From contig NC_037267.1 in the NCBI RefSeq assembly GCF_000002425.4, positions 13,169,423-13,233,422 on the forward strand: a stretch of 64,000 bases of DNA, written 5' to 3'. This DNA is from Physcomitrium patens (lineage: Eukaryota > Streptophyta > Bryopsida > Funariales > Funariaceae). Made by a program: the position numbers and the translations under genes. The notes beneath the pieces were generated by a model. The model did no database searches. It was not told where the DNA came from and saw only the letters and a program-made list of their open reading frames with translations. Each line of letters starts with the position of its first letter. Position 1 is the stretch's first letter. Of the stretch, positions 24,916 to 37,799 are shown in pieces.

Positions 24916-25704
24916 TTATCTCAAAAATGTGCACGAAAACCACAAGAAGACGTAGGAAACAAGAGCAGTGGAGAGCTCCAAGGACCAAGTCCTAGGGATA
25001 AGCAGTGGAGGAATGACGGGTATCAGGATGGAGCCAAATACCCAACCCACAACCAAGGAACCTAGGCCAAGCACAAAAGCTCTGCCGAGGCTCTGGAGGC
25101 GGAGATTGATGAAGTAGACACAGGCAGCAAGAGAGACGGCTACTTGGAAAGCTGGTCCTCCTTCTGCAGGGTTGAACACACTCCATACTCCCAGTAAGAA
25201 GAAGAGAGCAGCTCGCTGTCCAGTGATTGTTTTGTTTGGAACTTCCACCATGTTGAGAATAGCCTGCACCCATGGAGGTGATTCTTCCACCTTCTTCTTC
25301 AAGTTGGTCTTCAAGTTGATTTTTGAGGCCTTCCGCACACGGAAACTGTGCATTATAATTTTCTCGTAGGCCGCCTCGATTGCCTCCCGGCTGTACTCAT
25401 GGCCGTAATATTGCTCCGTCAGATAGTTCTTGGCTTCGCGGATTTCTTCCTCGGATGCGTCCGGGCTCACCCCCAAGAGCTTAAATGGGTCGCGGACATT
25501 ACGTCTGGGGAACACGGGTGGTTTTAAGTTCTCCGCACCTCCGAAAGTGGCATCCGCCGCCCGACAGACGAGACCCTTTGGCAACGGTTGGCTTAAACCA
25601 AACTGCCTCAACGCGGGTGTGGGGAATCTATGAGATTGTAAAGAGTGTGTCAAATTGGCTGACCTCGTAGAGATCAAAAAATTGGAACCTCGCAGACTAC
25701 ACAT
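24916..25704 (-). CDS. CPP1: CPP1-like plastid membrane protein (chaperone-like protein of POR1)
   Basis: An uninterrupted 262-residue frame starts at ATG 25704, with an in-frame TAG about 100 bases upstream, so this is the first possible start. Residues 1 to about 50 are rich in Ser, Arg and Leu and poor in acidic residues, like a chloroplast transit peptide. Residues 71-124 form a J-like domain (FKLLGVSPDASEEEI, then YEKIIM) that lacks the HPD triplet. Then come three or four membrane segments (about 162-177, 184-200, 209-231, 243-260). This is the architecture and length of CPP1/CDF1. In Arabidopsis that protein acts as a holdase in thylakoid and envelope membranes and stabilises light-dependent protochlorophyllide oxidoreductase. 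Homology is clear; the role here is inferred. Unlike most plant genes around it, no intron interrupts the coding part. Confidence 0.92.
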   Translation of the reverse strand: MCSLRGSNFLISTRSANLTHSLQSHRFPTPALRQFGLSQPLPKGLVCRAADATFGGAENLKPPVFPRRNVRDPFKLLGVSPDASEEEIREAKNYLTEQYYGHEYSREAIEAAYEKIIMHSFRVRKASKINLKTNLKKKVEESPPWVQAILNMVEVPNKTITGQRAALFFLLGVWSVFNPAEGGPAFQVAVSLAACVYFINLRLQSLGRAFVLGLGSLVVGWVFGSILIPVIPPLLIPRTWSLELSTALVSYVFLWFSCTFLR

Positions 25705-28157
25705 CTTGCTTGGCTCGCAAGTGGTGTCACAGACGAAATGCTGCCGACTCTTCTCACCACAGAATGGTTCACAGTCTATGAAGGCGAAGGTTTGGGAGGG
25801 AGGCTAAGAGGGTCTCCTTGCTATGAGCTCAGGCAAGCGGTTTAACCATAAGTTTTCTGCTCAAACAAAACAAAGATAAGAGAACGTGGATCAGATAAGG
25901 AAGAGTACAACACGACATTGCAGATAGGAAACTCAAAGGTGTTGAGTGTTCGAGGAGGATACAAATTTCCTACTGGATTCCATCTCCGAATAGTTTCCTT
26001 CCTTCGCCGTTCCATGCACTCGGCCCTTGACCCTAAAACTCTTTTTCGTTTCAGAAAGCTATCTCTAAACGGGTGAAAGACACAGAAAAAAATAAAGTAA
26101 ATCCAGAACAATCTCAACCACAACGAAAAACACGGGAAAGAAGACCAAAAGAAAAAAAAGACCTAATTCAGTGGTTTGTAAACATCTACACCGAGACCAA
26201 TTGCCACCATCTCACTGAGTAGCACCACGACACCTACGCGCGGCAACAAAATAACTAAAACCACCAACGTATCCAAGTCACTCCAAACCAATGACCAGAA
26301 CGCTCACAGCAGAGCTTCATTACGCACGTCCCTATCCTCCACTCAAAATTCCCAAAACCTCAGAACCCACTCAATAAACCACCCAAAATGTAGGTAACGC
26401 AAAAACCCCTCACACTCACAGGCACCCAAATCGAGCCAACATTCCAGCATTCTATCTCAGAACATTCTACGATCACTCTCCGCTTCCACGAATCAAAACC
26501 TCGTGGAATTCAACAAAGCGCAACGACGATAAGGCAGACAGCAGAGGGAGGCGCCCCACAATACCTGGCAAAAAGCCAATCGGGTATTCTTTCGAAATGC
26601 CGGCGTCTTGAAGCCCGAAATTGTAGAAGAGTGAAACGAAACCAAGGCTTGGTGGTGGCATGAACGAATTGCGAGTGCCTGTGTGTTTGTCTGCGAAGCA
26701 GGAGCTCCAGTCAGCCTGTGTCGAAATGAAGCATCAGTGCCGAAATGGATAGAGCTCGCTCCGCGGAGCTGGAACCAGTTCCTGGCCCTCGCAGTGTGAA
26801 TAGGGTTCCTCCCAACCAGCTTTGGGCTGGATGGGCTCTGTTGGCTGGTCCCTGTTAACGGAGTTACTTCCCATTCGTGCACTTACCACCGTGGACTCCA
26901 CGTAGGATCCACGTCAGAAATAGATTTAGTGAGCTTGCTTCTTCAGATAATATATTTAAGATAAATTTGCCAATATGTATAATGCAAGTTGCAATGTCAA
27001 TAGAATCTCAATAATAATAATATTGGGATACAAAAAAATTACACAAGTTTTTGAATGAATTTTTATGCAGAAATTTAAAACATTTAAACAATATTTTGTT
27101 TTTAAAAAACGTCACTTTTAGAACTTTTTATAGAATGTTTTGGATCAATTCTATTTTAAATGTTGTAGATTTTACTTCAATAAGTAATTTTTAGGTCCAC
27201 ATCAATGAATGTTATGCTTGAGTGAATTTGGCGTAAAAAAATGTGTGAAAAGGATAGAAAAGAAAAGAAGATACCATCTTCTTGGCAATTTTACAAGAAT
27301 GAACTTGAAAACGTTTATTCTTAGACTGTAAAAAAAACCTTTCAAATTTGATGCACTGACATTTTTATCTAAAGATGTTTTTTAGTTTGAATTTATCGAG
27401 GGATCACCTATAAAAAATATAATGATAAAAACTTCCATTAATAAATAAACTGCTACTTTTGTTGTCTCCTTCAACCTAAAGAAAACCTTACCACCGTTTT
27501 ATTTTATTCAATTTTTTTCCTTTTTTGAATTTTCCAATTCTATGTTGAATTTTTTTCCTTTTTTATTTTTATTTTTAATTTTTTTGGATATAAGAGTGTA
27601 TTGTAATTTTAATCAAGTATAATTTCATTCAATATATATACAAAAACAAAACAAACACAAACATCAATATTTATTTCTAATTTATTTACTATCAATAAAA
27701 AATTGAGCTTGGGCAAACAAATTCTTTTGCACCCTAATAATGTAATGAATCAATTATTATTATTATTATTATTATTAGGGCAACTTATTAATAAACCCAT
27801 TCAATATCCAATCACAAATCTCGAAGTGTGGAGGTTGAGGTGATTTCGAGGGTTAGACCACAAATTGATGACCACTTGACAATTGGATGAAAGCTGTCGG
27901 CCTTGCATTTACAGCTGAAGAATATTTCATCCCCCCCGTTCAATAGTTATCCACTCCCAGCGTAGATTTCCACGCGGATCAAATCCCACATTGGAAGCGT
28001 AAGAAAGCGGGCTACGAAACCACGCTTGCATTCACGCGCGAGACTGTGCGTCGATACGATTCCTCACTCTGGTTGCTGCTTTCCTTTCAGTGTGGCGATG
28101 GATCCGTGCTTGTGCCTTGTGTGACATAATTCCTCGGAATTGCAGAGGCTGCAGTTT
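25705..28157. other. Intergenic region between CPP1-like and PYROXD2-like genes
   Basis: 25705 to about 26890 is GC-balanced and is probably promoter and 5' UTR of the minus-strand CPP1-like gene. A possible non-coding 5' exon on the minus strand could end at about 26563, where GCCAG is followed by GTATTG. Short frames there (26473-26882) overlap in different phases and give no domain. From about 26900 to 27800 it is AT-rich, with a (ATT)n run at 27753-27777. 27800-28157 is the likely promoter of the plus-strand gene. Confidence 0.4.
27753..27777. repeat. (ATT)n microsatellite
   Basis: There are eight ATT units, continuous and without interruption. Confidence 0.9.
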
Positions 28158-28193
28158 ATGAAATCGCGTCAACTAGGGAAGGCGTCTGGATGA
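28158..28193 (+). promoter_or_regulatory. Short upstream ORF overlapping the start codon of the PYROXD2-like gene
   Basis: ATG at 28158 opens an 11-codon frame whose TGA (28191-28193) overlaps the first possible start codon of the main frame (ATG 28190) as ATGA. Ribosomes ending here could reinitiate at 28190 or, 15 bases later in the same frame, at 28205. It may tune translation of the main protein. Confidence 0.5.
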
Positions 28194-28462
28194 TCGTGTT
28201 GACTATGGCAAGGTTACTGCGCAAATTCGAAGCTCCAGCTCGTGGTGTCCTGTGCCGCTCTTGTTTTTCTGAATCGCGGCGTTATGTGACGGATGCGAAG
28301 GTCCACGGCACGGGTTTTCTGACGGAGAGGTATTCTTTCTTTGTAACTGCTGTCGATCGCTTATTTGAATTGGATGCATTCGGTGAGAGTGGATAATTAT
28401 CTATGTTTTCATGCTCTTGCGGAGAGTGAGCGTTGAGAGTCAAGTTTTCATATGTGTGTATG

Positions 28463-28502
<40 letters not shown>

Positions 28503-31500
28503 CTCTCTTGGATCGAATTGGGATTCTATTGTGGATGTTACCAATGGGGAATGGATAACTATGGTAGTTGTGTAATGTTTTGCGTTACAGCCGAATGATC
28601 TGTTTGTAAAATGGATTGGCCTTAGTTGTCTTGGAATTATTCTCTACGTACACTGCGCTAGGTTAGTCATGTCTCGGAACGGAAAACCCTTATCTCATAC
28701 ACGGCTAGAGTGATCGATTTAACGGCGAGTTTTGAAGTTTTTTTTTCGTAATTATGATACCTGAAATAGTGAGCTTGTTCTTAACAGGCTCTTAAACAGT
28801 GACTGAAATCATAACTTAACTCTCAATTTTCATAGGAATTAACATTGTTGAGGAGCTCAATGTACTGGCAGCTCTGTCTGCTGTTTTTCAGCTGGAAATT
28901 TGCAATGGGGGTGGATGTCTTGCTCCGGCACAACCAAGGAATTTAATTGTACTCCCTCACTGAACCAGGGGGTAATTCTGCCTCTCCTTCTGAATGAGTG
29001 ATTCAGTGTCTGAATTATTCTTGAAAATCATCAGGAAAGACACTGAATTGCTCATTTTGGATTGAGGATAATATTCTGTGTTTTTCCTTGTGACTTTCTA
29101 GAGCATTGTCTTTTAGTTACTCCTGTTAAGTTCTTTCGGCTAGATTCAGAACGAATTCGTGAAGCTTACCGCTTTTTGAAGACTTGGTAGCAATATTGTA
29201 GAATTATGCAGTAATTGCTCATGTCCATTTCCTCCAAATTGATGATGGTCCTAAGCAAGTAGATTTGAATATCACCATGCCCTGCTACACCTGCATCTGA
29301 CGATACAAGCGCTTTGACCTTGGTGCTGTTATACATCGGACTATTTTTTCTTGCTGAGTGTCAGTTTTGATCTTTTAAAGCTATTTTGTAACAAAACACA
29401 GCATGTCTAGTATTGTCTATGAAGAAGTTCTTAACTCTGTCTTTTACAATATCTGACGCCATGTATCTCTTCTCTGCTAGGGTTTGGGATGCAGTAATTG
29501 TGGGTGGAGGTCACAATGGCCTTACAGCAGCTGCCTACCTTGCTCGAGCTGGATTGCAGGTGGCAGTGCTCGAAAGACGTCACGTTCTTGGAGGTGCAGC
29601 AGTTACCGAAGAGATTGTTCCTGGGTTTAAGTTCTCTAGAGCTAGCTATCTTCAAAGTCTGCTGCGACCCGGTATTATACAGTGAGTCTTGCCCGCATCC
29701 TCTTAATAGGAATTTAGGGGGCTCTAGGGTTTAGGGTTTAGGGGCTAATTACTGTAATGTGTCTATCTATTCTTTGAGCGATATTTTGTCATCTGAAGGA
29801 TCAAGTCGATTTGTTGGCCGTATGTTCCCTTGCTCAGGATTGTCGACAGACGTAATGCCTGCTTTTGTTTCCATTGAGATGTATTTGTGGAATCTATGTG
29901 TCCGGATTGTTACTAGGATGACTTCATTATCTTCACTACTGGTTTTGAGGGCACAGTGAAATTCAGAGGACTGTGATTTTCTTTTTGTGCCTGAGTTATG
30001 AGATTCTTAAACTTTGTGCTTTATCCTTTTGTGTTTCTTAGAGAGCTGGATTTGACAAGACATGGACTTAAGCTGCTTCCAAGGAACCCGTCTTCCTTTA
30101 CCCCGACTGTAGATGGACGTTTCCTTCTCATGGGCCCTGACTCTAAGCTTAACGAAGCTGAAATATCTAAATTCTCAAAACATGATGCAGCAGCTTATCC
30201 TAAGTAAGTCCTGAAATCTGCCTATGCTACCCATGATTTGGTTATATTAAACCATATACAGAGCAGTACAGGCGCTGCATCACTCTGGACAGCGCAGGTC
30301 TTGGCAGCATTTTGTCTCTGACCCAAACATCCAATGTATACATAAATTGCTAGAACTCAATGGGTGATGAATTTGTTTTTGTGGATAGGTACGAGCATAT
30401 GCTGGAGAAATTCTGCTCAGTAATGGACCCGCTTTTGGATACAGTGCCTCCAGAAGCAGCGATGGGTGGAACGTCTTTGGCAGGAAGAATGGCTGATGGC
30501 TGGTCTAAATCGAAGGTCTTGGGTAGCTTACTAAAACGCTCCTCAAAATTGAAGCAGCATGAAATCACGTAAATGACCTATACAAATTTCTATCACTTCT
30601 GGCAGATTATTCGATTCTTCTACTGTGATAATGCTCCTACCTTGTGGAATCAAATCTGCCTGAAAACAATACAAGCTAACTTTGAACGTTATCTTCAGAC
30701 TGACTGGTCACGTGCTCCAATCTTATTTGAGTAGTGTCTTGTGGCTCATTTAACGGTTCATTGTCTCGGATAAATGGCCCCAGTTGCCCTGTGGCTACAT
30801 TATGACTTCTTAGATTGATATGTTAGCTGTTGCACAAGTAGGGACTGAGGGAGAGATTGTGGAACCGCTCCTTGAACAGATCTTTTATGGAGCTGCTGCT
30901 CGCACCTGCTTCTAAGGTGCTCAATAATTGGTTTGAGGTAACATTCAAATTCTCATATGCTATCACTATCTACTTTTTGAATGTGAAGGTAATAATGTTT
31001 GTAAGTGAGGTGGGTTCTCGCATAAATTTGGAGCAAGTTTCCAGATTTTCAGCTACTGACCATTAAAGATTTAGACTCTGCAAAAAAAACTTCATTTTTA
31101 TCAGCTTTTATGTTTTTCTTTCCTCTTCTCTGTACATTCCATTGTCATAATGTTGATATGTGCCTTTTAAAATTCACTTTTAGCTGCACTAATCCCATTT
31201 CATGTGTTTTTAGCTGTGTACCAGTGGATGGTGTCGAAGTCAATATGTGATGTACTTGTGGTTTGTGTGCATGACAGTCGGATGTCTTGAAGGCAACTTT
31301 GGCAACGGATGCTGTAATTGGAGCTATGGTACATCACCCAACTCTCGTCAATCCTTTTAGATCAGATCTAGAGTGTTCCGGCTGAAATCTCAAATGATGT
31401 TTGATCTGGCAGGCTAGTGTGCACACCCCCGGCAGTGGATACGTGCTTTTACATCACGTAATGGGAGAAACCAATGGATCTCGTGGTATATGGTCGTAAG

Positions 31501-34370
31501 TGCATTATTCCTACTTCTTTTGTCTTTCTGAAAGTTGGCCCGGGTTAATTTGATAGAAGCAAAAAATCCTGCTAGAATTTCAGGATGACCAGTCATGTTT
31601 CGAAATCCATTATGAGAATTCTGGTTATGATGCTGTATATGTCTGAGCTATGGATGAACTGGATAAGTTGTTTTATTGAGTAACGTTTCAATATAAGAAA
31701 TTATTTTCGATAACGTACCTGTTACGAATATACTTGTCAAATATTTGCAGCCTTCATGAACATGGGAGGAGTAACTTGCTTTTTCAGAATACAAGAGTGT
31801 TGAGTACCACATGTTGTTAGATATGTGCAAGGTGGTATGGGAGCCGTATCCACAGCTATAGCTAAAGCAGCATCAGAAGCTGGTGCAACCTTAGCTACAA
31901 ATGTTGAGGTTAGTATTTTCTCCAATGCATGGAAATCTGTATATCTTGACTTTTGTCCTGTATCAAGAACGTTCAGATGACGTCTTTATCTTGTTAAATA
32001 GCGCTGTCTCAAATCGTTGTTGATGCTGTTTTTGTCTAAATTTGACGAATGTTGGTGATACAGGCAAATCAATTTCTAATGGACAGCGAATCCAGGGTTG
32101 GGAAAGAAATTGCTGGGGTATGTAACGGTTGAACTTATATTTACGTCGACATGTGAAGGTCTTTTCTACTAGTGCACAGCTGTTTTCAAGCGGATTAGAG
32201 CATGTTGTTTGAGTGGTATTTTGTATGCGCTACAAATTACCTTTTGACATTATTTTTCCGGTTTAGTGGTCAGGTTATATTGGTTGACGGGTCAGAGGTA
32301 CGAGCTAAGCAAGTTCTTTCTAATGCTACACCTGCTGTCACCTTCTTGGTATATTCAAAACACTCCTTTATTCACACGTGATGGTTATGAGGGTGTTGAA
32401 CAGTTCTAGGTTTTTCTGAAGCTGCTTGTTGCACATTGTGCAATTTTTAGAAGAAACAAATTTAAGGAAAAAGAATGTAAATTTACAAATATGTTTCTAC
32501 TATTTATTTTCAAAAGCGGAACTAGTTCATTTTGAGCATTTGTGCGTATGAGCGTCATGTTTCTGATTGTAGAAAATGTACTGCTACTAGATTTAGTATA
32601 TTGACCCGCCTGTTTTGATTGGATTTGATTTGTGGCATGCTCTTCAATGGTTTTTGCACTTTTAGCCCACCTAAAATGTTGAGGTTTGTTTATATGTTCT
32701 CACATTTAAGTTTTGTGTTGACTTTGCAGAAATTGATGCCGGAAAGTGTTTTGGATGAGGAATTTTTAACTAGTGTCAAGTCCATTGACTACAAATCTGT
32801 AAGTGCCGTTTTGCCTCTTATCAACGTGGATGTTAGTATGTCATCAATTTCTGTTTTAATCTGTAGAATGAAGTGTAGTTTGACAAAGGAATCCAAAAAC
32901 CTTATTCTCATCAATTTTTGGCTTTCGAATGTTCAGGGAACGACAAAAATAAATATTGCAGTAGATCGCCTACCAATGTTTCGAGCTTGTTCTCGTACAG
33001 ACAACACTGCTGGGCCCGAGCATTGTGGGACCATCCATCTTGGTGCTGACTGGTATGCTTTGCTATGATAATTCATCCCTTTTTGGTATTTTTGCATGCT
33101 ACCTTATAGTATTACTTTATTACTTAGAATTCATGTGAATCCTGATCATTTGTGATCGTTTTGCAGCATGGATGAAATTGACATAGCTTACAGGGAGGCG
33201 TTACTCGGTCGGGCATCATCTAGGCCTTTGATTGAAATGACCATCCCTTCTGTCTTGGATGAAACAATAGCTCCTCCTGGTTCGTCCTCCAGTCAATTCC
33301 CTTCAATAGACTCATACTATCTTGTTAGTCATCTTCCTTAATCGAAGGGTAGCTTTCACATGCTGCCAATGTTGATAATCCTGCAGGCAAACATGTGATC
33401 AATTTGTTCATTCAGTATACACCTTATGATTTGAAAACTGGTAATTGGCAAGACCAAGAGACTAGGGTAAGCACAAAAACTAGAGGTCGTTAATCAATTG
33501 CATGCAGATTGATTGATTTATTAATTATTTATTTCCATTGGGACTAAGATGTGGCTTGAATCTCCACCAAGTTTGCACTTTCTCTTACTGATTAAAGGCT
33601 TTGTTAAAAAAATGCGACACTTAGACTTTTTAAACAATGAAACTAACTTATCAGTTTTGCTATGCAGGATGCCTTTGCAAAGACATGTTTTGATTTGATT
33701 GAAGAATATGCCCCTGGATTCTCAAGCTCCATCATAGGTTATGATATGCTCACTCCTCCAGACCTGGAACGAGTTTTGGGCCTTACAGGTACTTTTCTAC
33801 CCATGTCCTCAAGGGCCTCAACGTTTGTAGTAGCTTCTACTTTGTATTCAGAGCACGGTTATGATTTTGAAACTTTTAGTAATTGCAGTGGAGTGCTGTT
33901 GTTTCACAAAGTACTGAGAAGAATAGTCTCTTTCGTTACTAGCCACTCTGTGCTTTGAAATATTAAGGTTTTCAATTTCGATGTGCGTCAGGTGGAAATA
34001 TTTTCCATGGGGCAATGGGGTTAGATGCTCTTTTCCTGCTTCGACCTTTAAAAGGCTGGTGAGCTTTACTAACATTGAAGTGGTTCTGTGAAATAAATTG
34101 CAATCTATTTTGTGCAACAAGTTCTTGTGCCTACTTTCATTTCATAAAGATTATATTGCTGACAGACGTTCTTCAAGTTAATGAACTGAATATTATTGTA
34201 GAATATGAGATGGATATTGACTGTCACATTACTATCACAGGTCTGGGTATCGAACACCAGTGAAGGGTCTCTACATGTGTGGTGCGGGTGCACACCCTGG
34301 GGGTGGGGTTATGGGAGCCCCTGGTCGTAATGCGGCAAGTGTTGTTTTAAAAGATATGCAGAAGGGATAG
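28190..34370 (+). CDS. PYROXD2-like FAD-dependent oxidoreductase, 17 exons
   Basis: The model has 17 exons in consistent phase: 28190-28329, 29481-29681, 30042-30203, 30389-30568, 30880-30937, 31278-31328, 31413-31495, 31821-31908, 32064-32117, 32274-32348, 32730-32798, 32937-33052, 33167-33279, 33387-33466, 33668-33788, 33992-34058, 34241-34370. They give 595 residues, close to animal PYROXD2 (about 580). The N-terminus (MARLLRKF..., Arg-rich) looks mitochondrial. The FAD-binding Rossmann motif [15 protein letters not shown] is at residues 50-64. Other family blocks are [39 protein letters not shown] and the C-terminal [20 protein letters not shown] (564-583). The family resembles phytoene desaturase and amine oxidases; its substrate is not established. 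The start could be 28205 instead of 28190. All introns are GT-AG. Confidence 0.95.
28456..28500. repeat. (TA)n microsatellite in intron 1
   Basis: A TG/TA dinucleotide run lies in the first intron of the PYROXD2-like gene. Confidence 0.85.
29725..29744 (+). repeat. Short telomere-like (TTTAGGG) repeat in intron 2
   Basis: TAGGGTTTAGGGTTTAGGGG holds nearly three units of the plant-type telomere repeat. Such short tracts (telo boxes) are common in plant promoters and first introns and can bind telobox proteins. Confidence 0.7.
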
Positions 34371-35157
34371 TTTTTTATGATTATTTTTTATTTTTTTATA
34401 TGCATATGCCAGCGCCTTGTTGTGGTTGCTGGTTGTTATAATGAGCCTATGCAATACCTTTACCTCAACCCAAGCGCATCACCTACTTCACCCTCAATTC
34501 TGTCAACTCATGCTATGTCGAGCCATATTTGCAGTGGATAAATGCTGGTTCAAAAAGAAAGAAATCCTTTTCAGCCACTGCTAAGGGACTTTTTCAAAGG
34601 AATTTTCATCTGGTATGAGTAAAGAATAAAGATGACAGGCTATTACAAGCCTTTGTTACTCGGAACAAGAAACTGTTTTCCAGCTCTTATTCAGGATGCA
34701 GTATTACTAGCACAGAAGTGGATTATGTCATAATAAAAGAGTGGAAGATGATATCATTTTAAAAGAGTATTTGCGGACTAACTACGCTTCATCTAAATTA
34801 GAGGCACATATATGTTCAAGCAAGTCTGTGTTGGTATTGACTAACCAGGAATTGAGGTTGATGTAGAAATAAAATTTGATGTCATGTCGAGGAAAAAATC
34901 GTCTGGCATGTGATTATACTAAATAAATACATAATTGGCCAGGGTGGTTGAAGACCAAATGAATTCATAAAAAACTTTGATTATTGAATCTATGGCTAAA
35001 AACTCTTCAAATGGTCTTTATGAATTGTTAAATCTTTTCTTTAATGTTTAAAGTGTACTAAAGTAAATCAAATTCACCAATTGAAAGAAAGAACTCCTAA
35101 AACTCTTGGATGTCAACCTTCTTCCAATTCCAACTTGGATGTTGATATTTTAGTAGG
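34371..35157. other. 3' flank of the PYROXD2-like gene
   Basis: 3' UTR and flanking DNA become AT-rich from about 34850. No coding signal was seen. Confidence 0.5.
34625..34630 (+). terminator. Candidate poly(A) signal of the PYROXD2-like gene
   Basis: AATAAA lies 255 bases after the stop codon. A second, overlapping candidate occurs near 34733. Composition becomes AT-rich soon after. Confidence 0.4.
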
Positions 35158-36015
35158 GATTGTTCCTTGTTGAATTGTTCATTGCTATTTAATCTTTCAA
35201 ATGTGTAGATACTAAATTCTAATATGCTTTCACAAATTTTTTCTTTCATCAAATAAGCAAATTCCTCAAGATCATAAAAGACCTTATTGATCCTAAAATT
35301 CAAATATCTAAGACTCTTATCCAAAAAACTCTTATATCCTTCAATCTAACCATTTGATTGACCTTAAATTTGTAAAACACATTTAAGGCAAGTACAATAA
35401 TAAAATCAAAAATTTTGAACTTATAAATTTGCTACAATATTTATAAATTCTTCAAATATGTAAGTCTCTTTTTTATTTTTCAAAACCTGAAACCTTTGAA
35501 TACATCTAAATCTTTGAATAACTTTCAAAAACTCAATATGTATTCAATTCAATTGAAATCAATCCTAAAACAACTCTTTTAAAGTCTTTCTTCAAATTCC
35601 ATTCTTCAATTTGCAAAGAAAAAAAAAAAAAAAAAAAAAAAACTCTTGAATTACATGAGGTGCACTATTTTGTGTCTTGGGATTTGGTTTTGATCCTTGT
35701 TGATCCTCTCTAGGTATCAATTCTTGGTATCTTCAGGTAATATTTGCTACACAATATTTTGAACTCCTTTCTTAAGATGTCTATATTATTTAATTTTTTG
35801 ATCTACTTTGTTTTGTCTTATTTGTAGTCTTACAAAGTAAGTAGAAGTTTTTATTTTATTTTATAAAAAGACAATATTAATAATAAGGTTTTGATACCTT
35901 CCTATCTCTTACCATTGTTTTGCTATTATATCTTTTAATTAGGCTCTTCTATAATAGAACACATATTTGTATCTTTTACCATATAGTTGTGGTTATTTTA
36001 CAACACAACAATATT
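35158..36015 (+). repeat. Dispersed repeat R1, copy 2
   Basis: It is colinear and in the same orientation as 13458-14290, 21.7 kb away. It carries a 19-base poly(A) insertion (about 35621-35641) that is absent from copy 1. It differs from copy 1 by many transitions and small gaps, so both copies are old. Confidence 0.75.
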
Positions 36016-37768
36016 AAACATGGTAAGGGCCAAGAATAACATTCTTCTTTGACTTTTAACAGTCTCATCTTCATTGTAGTCAAATCACTAGTATGCCAAT
36101 ACTTTCTAAATTGGTGCATACTTTGACTCATTGTTGTTACATTATTGCTTTAACATGGTAGATAGGTGTCACTTCTTTTACCTCTGAATAATACATATGT
36201 CACTTTAGGGTTTTGTCAAGTCTAAAGGAAAATTTTGACTTTGATTGATAAGATGAGAAAGATATATAATATTTGCAATCCTTATATTTATATCAAATCT
36301 AATCTATCCTTGGCTACCTTATCCTTTCTTTTAAATTAAACAAAATCTTATTTTGTTAGTTGAGATCATTAAAGACAACCATCTCTAATTCATTGCCATT
36401 TTTATAATAACTATTAATTTGGTGGCTATGCTAATTATTAAGTTGGTAGCTTTTTCATGTTCCTTTAATATCTACCCACCTCTTGCAATTGCTAGATCCT
36501 TCTAATGTTTTCAATTCTTCTAGGTGACTTTTATCAACTCCAAAGATTCATTGCTTTACAAATAGGCTCTATTTTGACAATTATCTCTTTTGAGGTATTG
36601 ATATTATCTTTCTTGATTAAATTGAGACTTGTGGTTTTAATCAGGGAGAAATTCTTTATTTTAAAGATTATGTTGAATCAACTTCTTTAGGCCAATATCA
36701 TTGTTAGTAATGTCAAATTATCATCCAAAGATGGAGTAGAGTCATGGACCTCTTCATTATTTATTGCCTCAACTACCATTTTCTTGCTTATCTTTGGATT
36801 GGAACTATTATTATGGTGAGACAACAATACTTTTTGAAGGTAATACAAATCTTTTTGTTCTTCTATCTCAAAAATTAAAGGGATTTAGAGTATAGTTTTT
36901 ACCAACTAATTTGCTAATTCTCATAAGGCCTCTTGTACCTTAACAACTTTGCTCATGAAATTGGTAGTTGTTTAAATCATTCTACTTACCAATGCAAGCT
37001 CTTGTTGGTCTATAATTTTGTTGTATATAAATAAATTATATATTATGTTTATACACTCCATAAATTTAATCAAATTTATGTCTTTAATATATTCAATAAT
37101 ATATATATACACATATATTGTAGAATACATATATTGTTATTTTTTTACACACATTAGATTATTTAACTTAAATATGTATTAATAATCACAATGAAAAAGT
37201 AAATTCAATTGTAATATCTTTTATAATATTATGTGTTTTTAAAATATTATTTAATAAAATAAAGTGTTATATATTAAAACAAAAAATAATCACAAAAGAA
37301 AAAAAATAAAAACTTCATATTTTATAATAAAATAAAATTCGTTTCTATTACTTCTATTTATTTTTTTATTATTTTCATTTCAAATTTCAAATACACTTTA
37401 ATTATAAAAAAACAAGTACATTTTAATTTTTTTTTATCACTATACATTATTACAAATGTATTATTAAAAAATCACATATACAACATAAAATCAATATTAA
37501 TATCTTCATCTATAATATCAATAGCCATGACCACACTTTGAATACAATTACTCACTCCATTATTAATTAAAATCATTTGTCTCACGTGTTTTGAACTCAA
37601 TGATCAGAAACACTAAAATCCAATTGGATTTTAGTACGGTTGCATGTGACAATTTCATTACACATATGAAACTTCACAAAAATTTGCATGTGCACGGTGG
37701 CCAACAGCCGATTTCAATGCAGCGGGGCTTCAGCTCTCTTTCACAAGTGAGTATCACGGAGAGTTATG

Positions 37769-37799
<31 letters not shown>

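Noticed and set aside
26473-26882. Overlapping minus-strand frames of 62 and 129 codons
   Set aside because: The frames conflict, the longer one lacks an ATG, and the position fits the 5' UTR or promoter of the CPP1-like gene.
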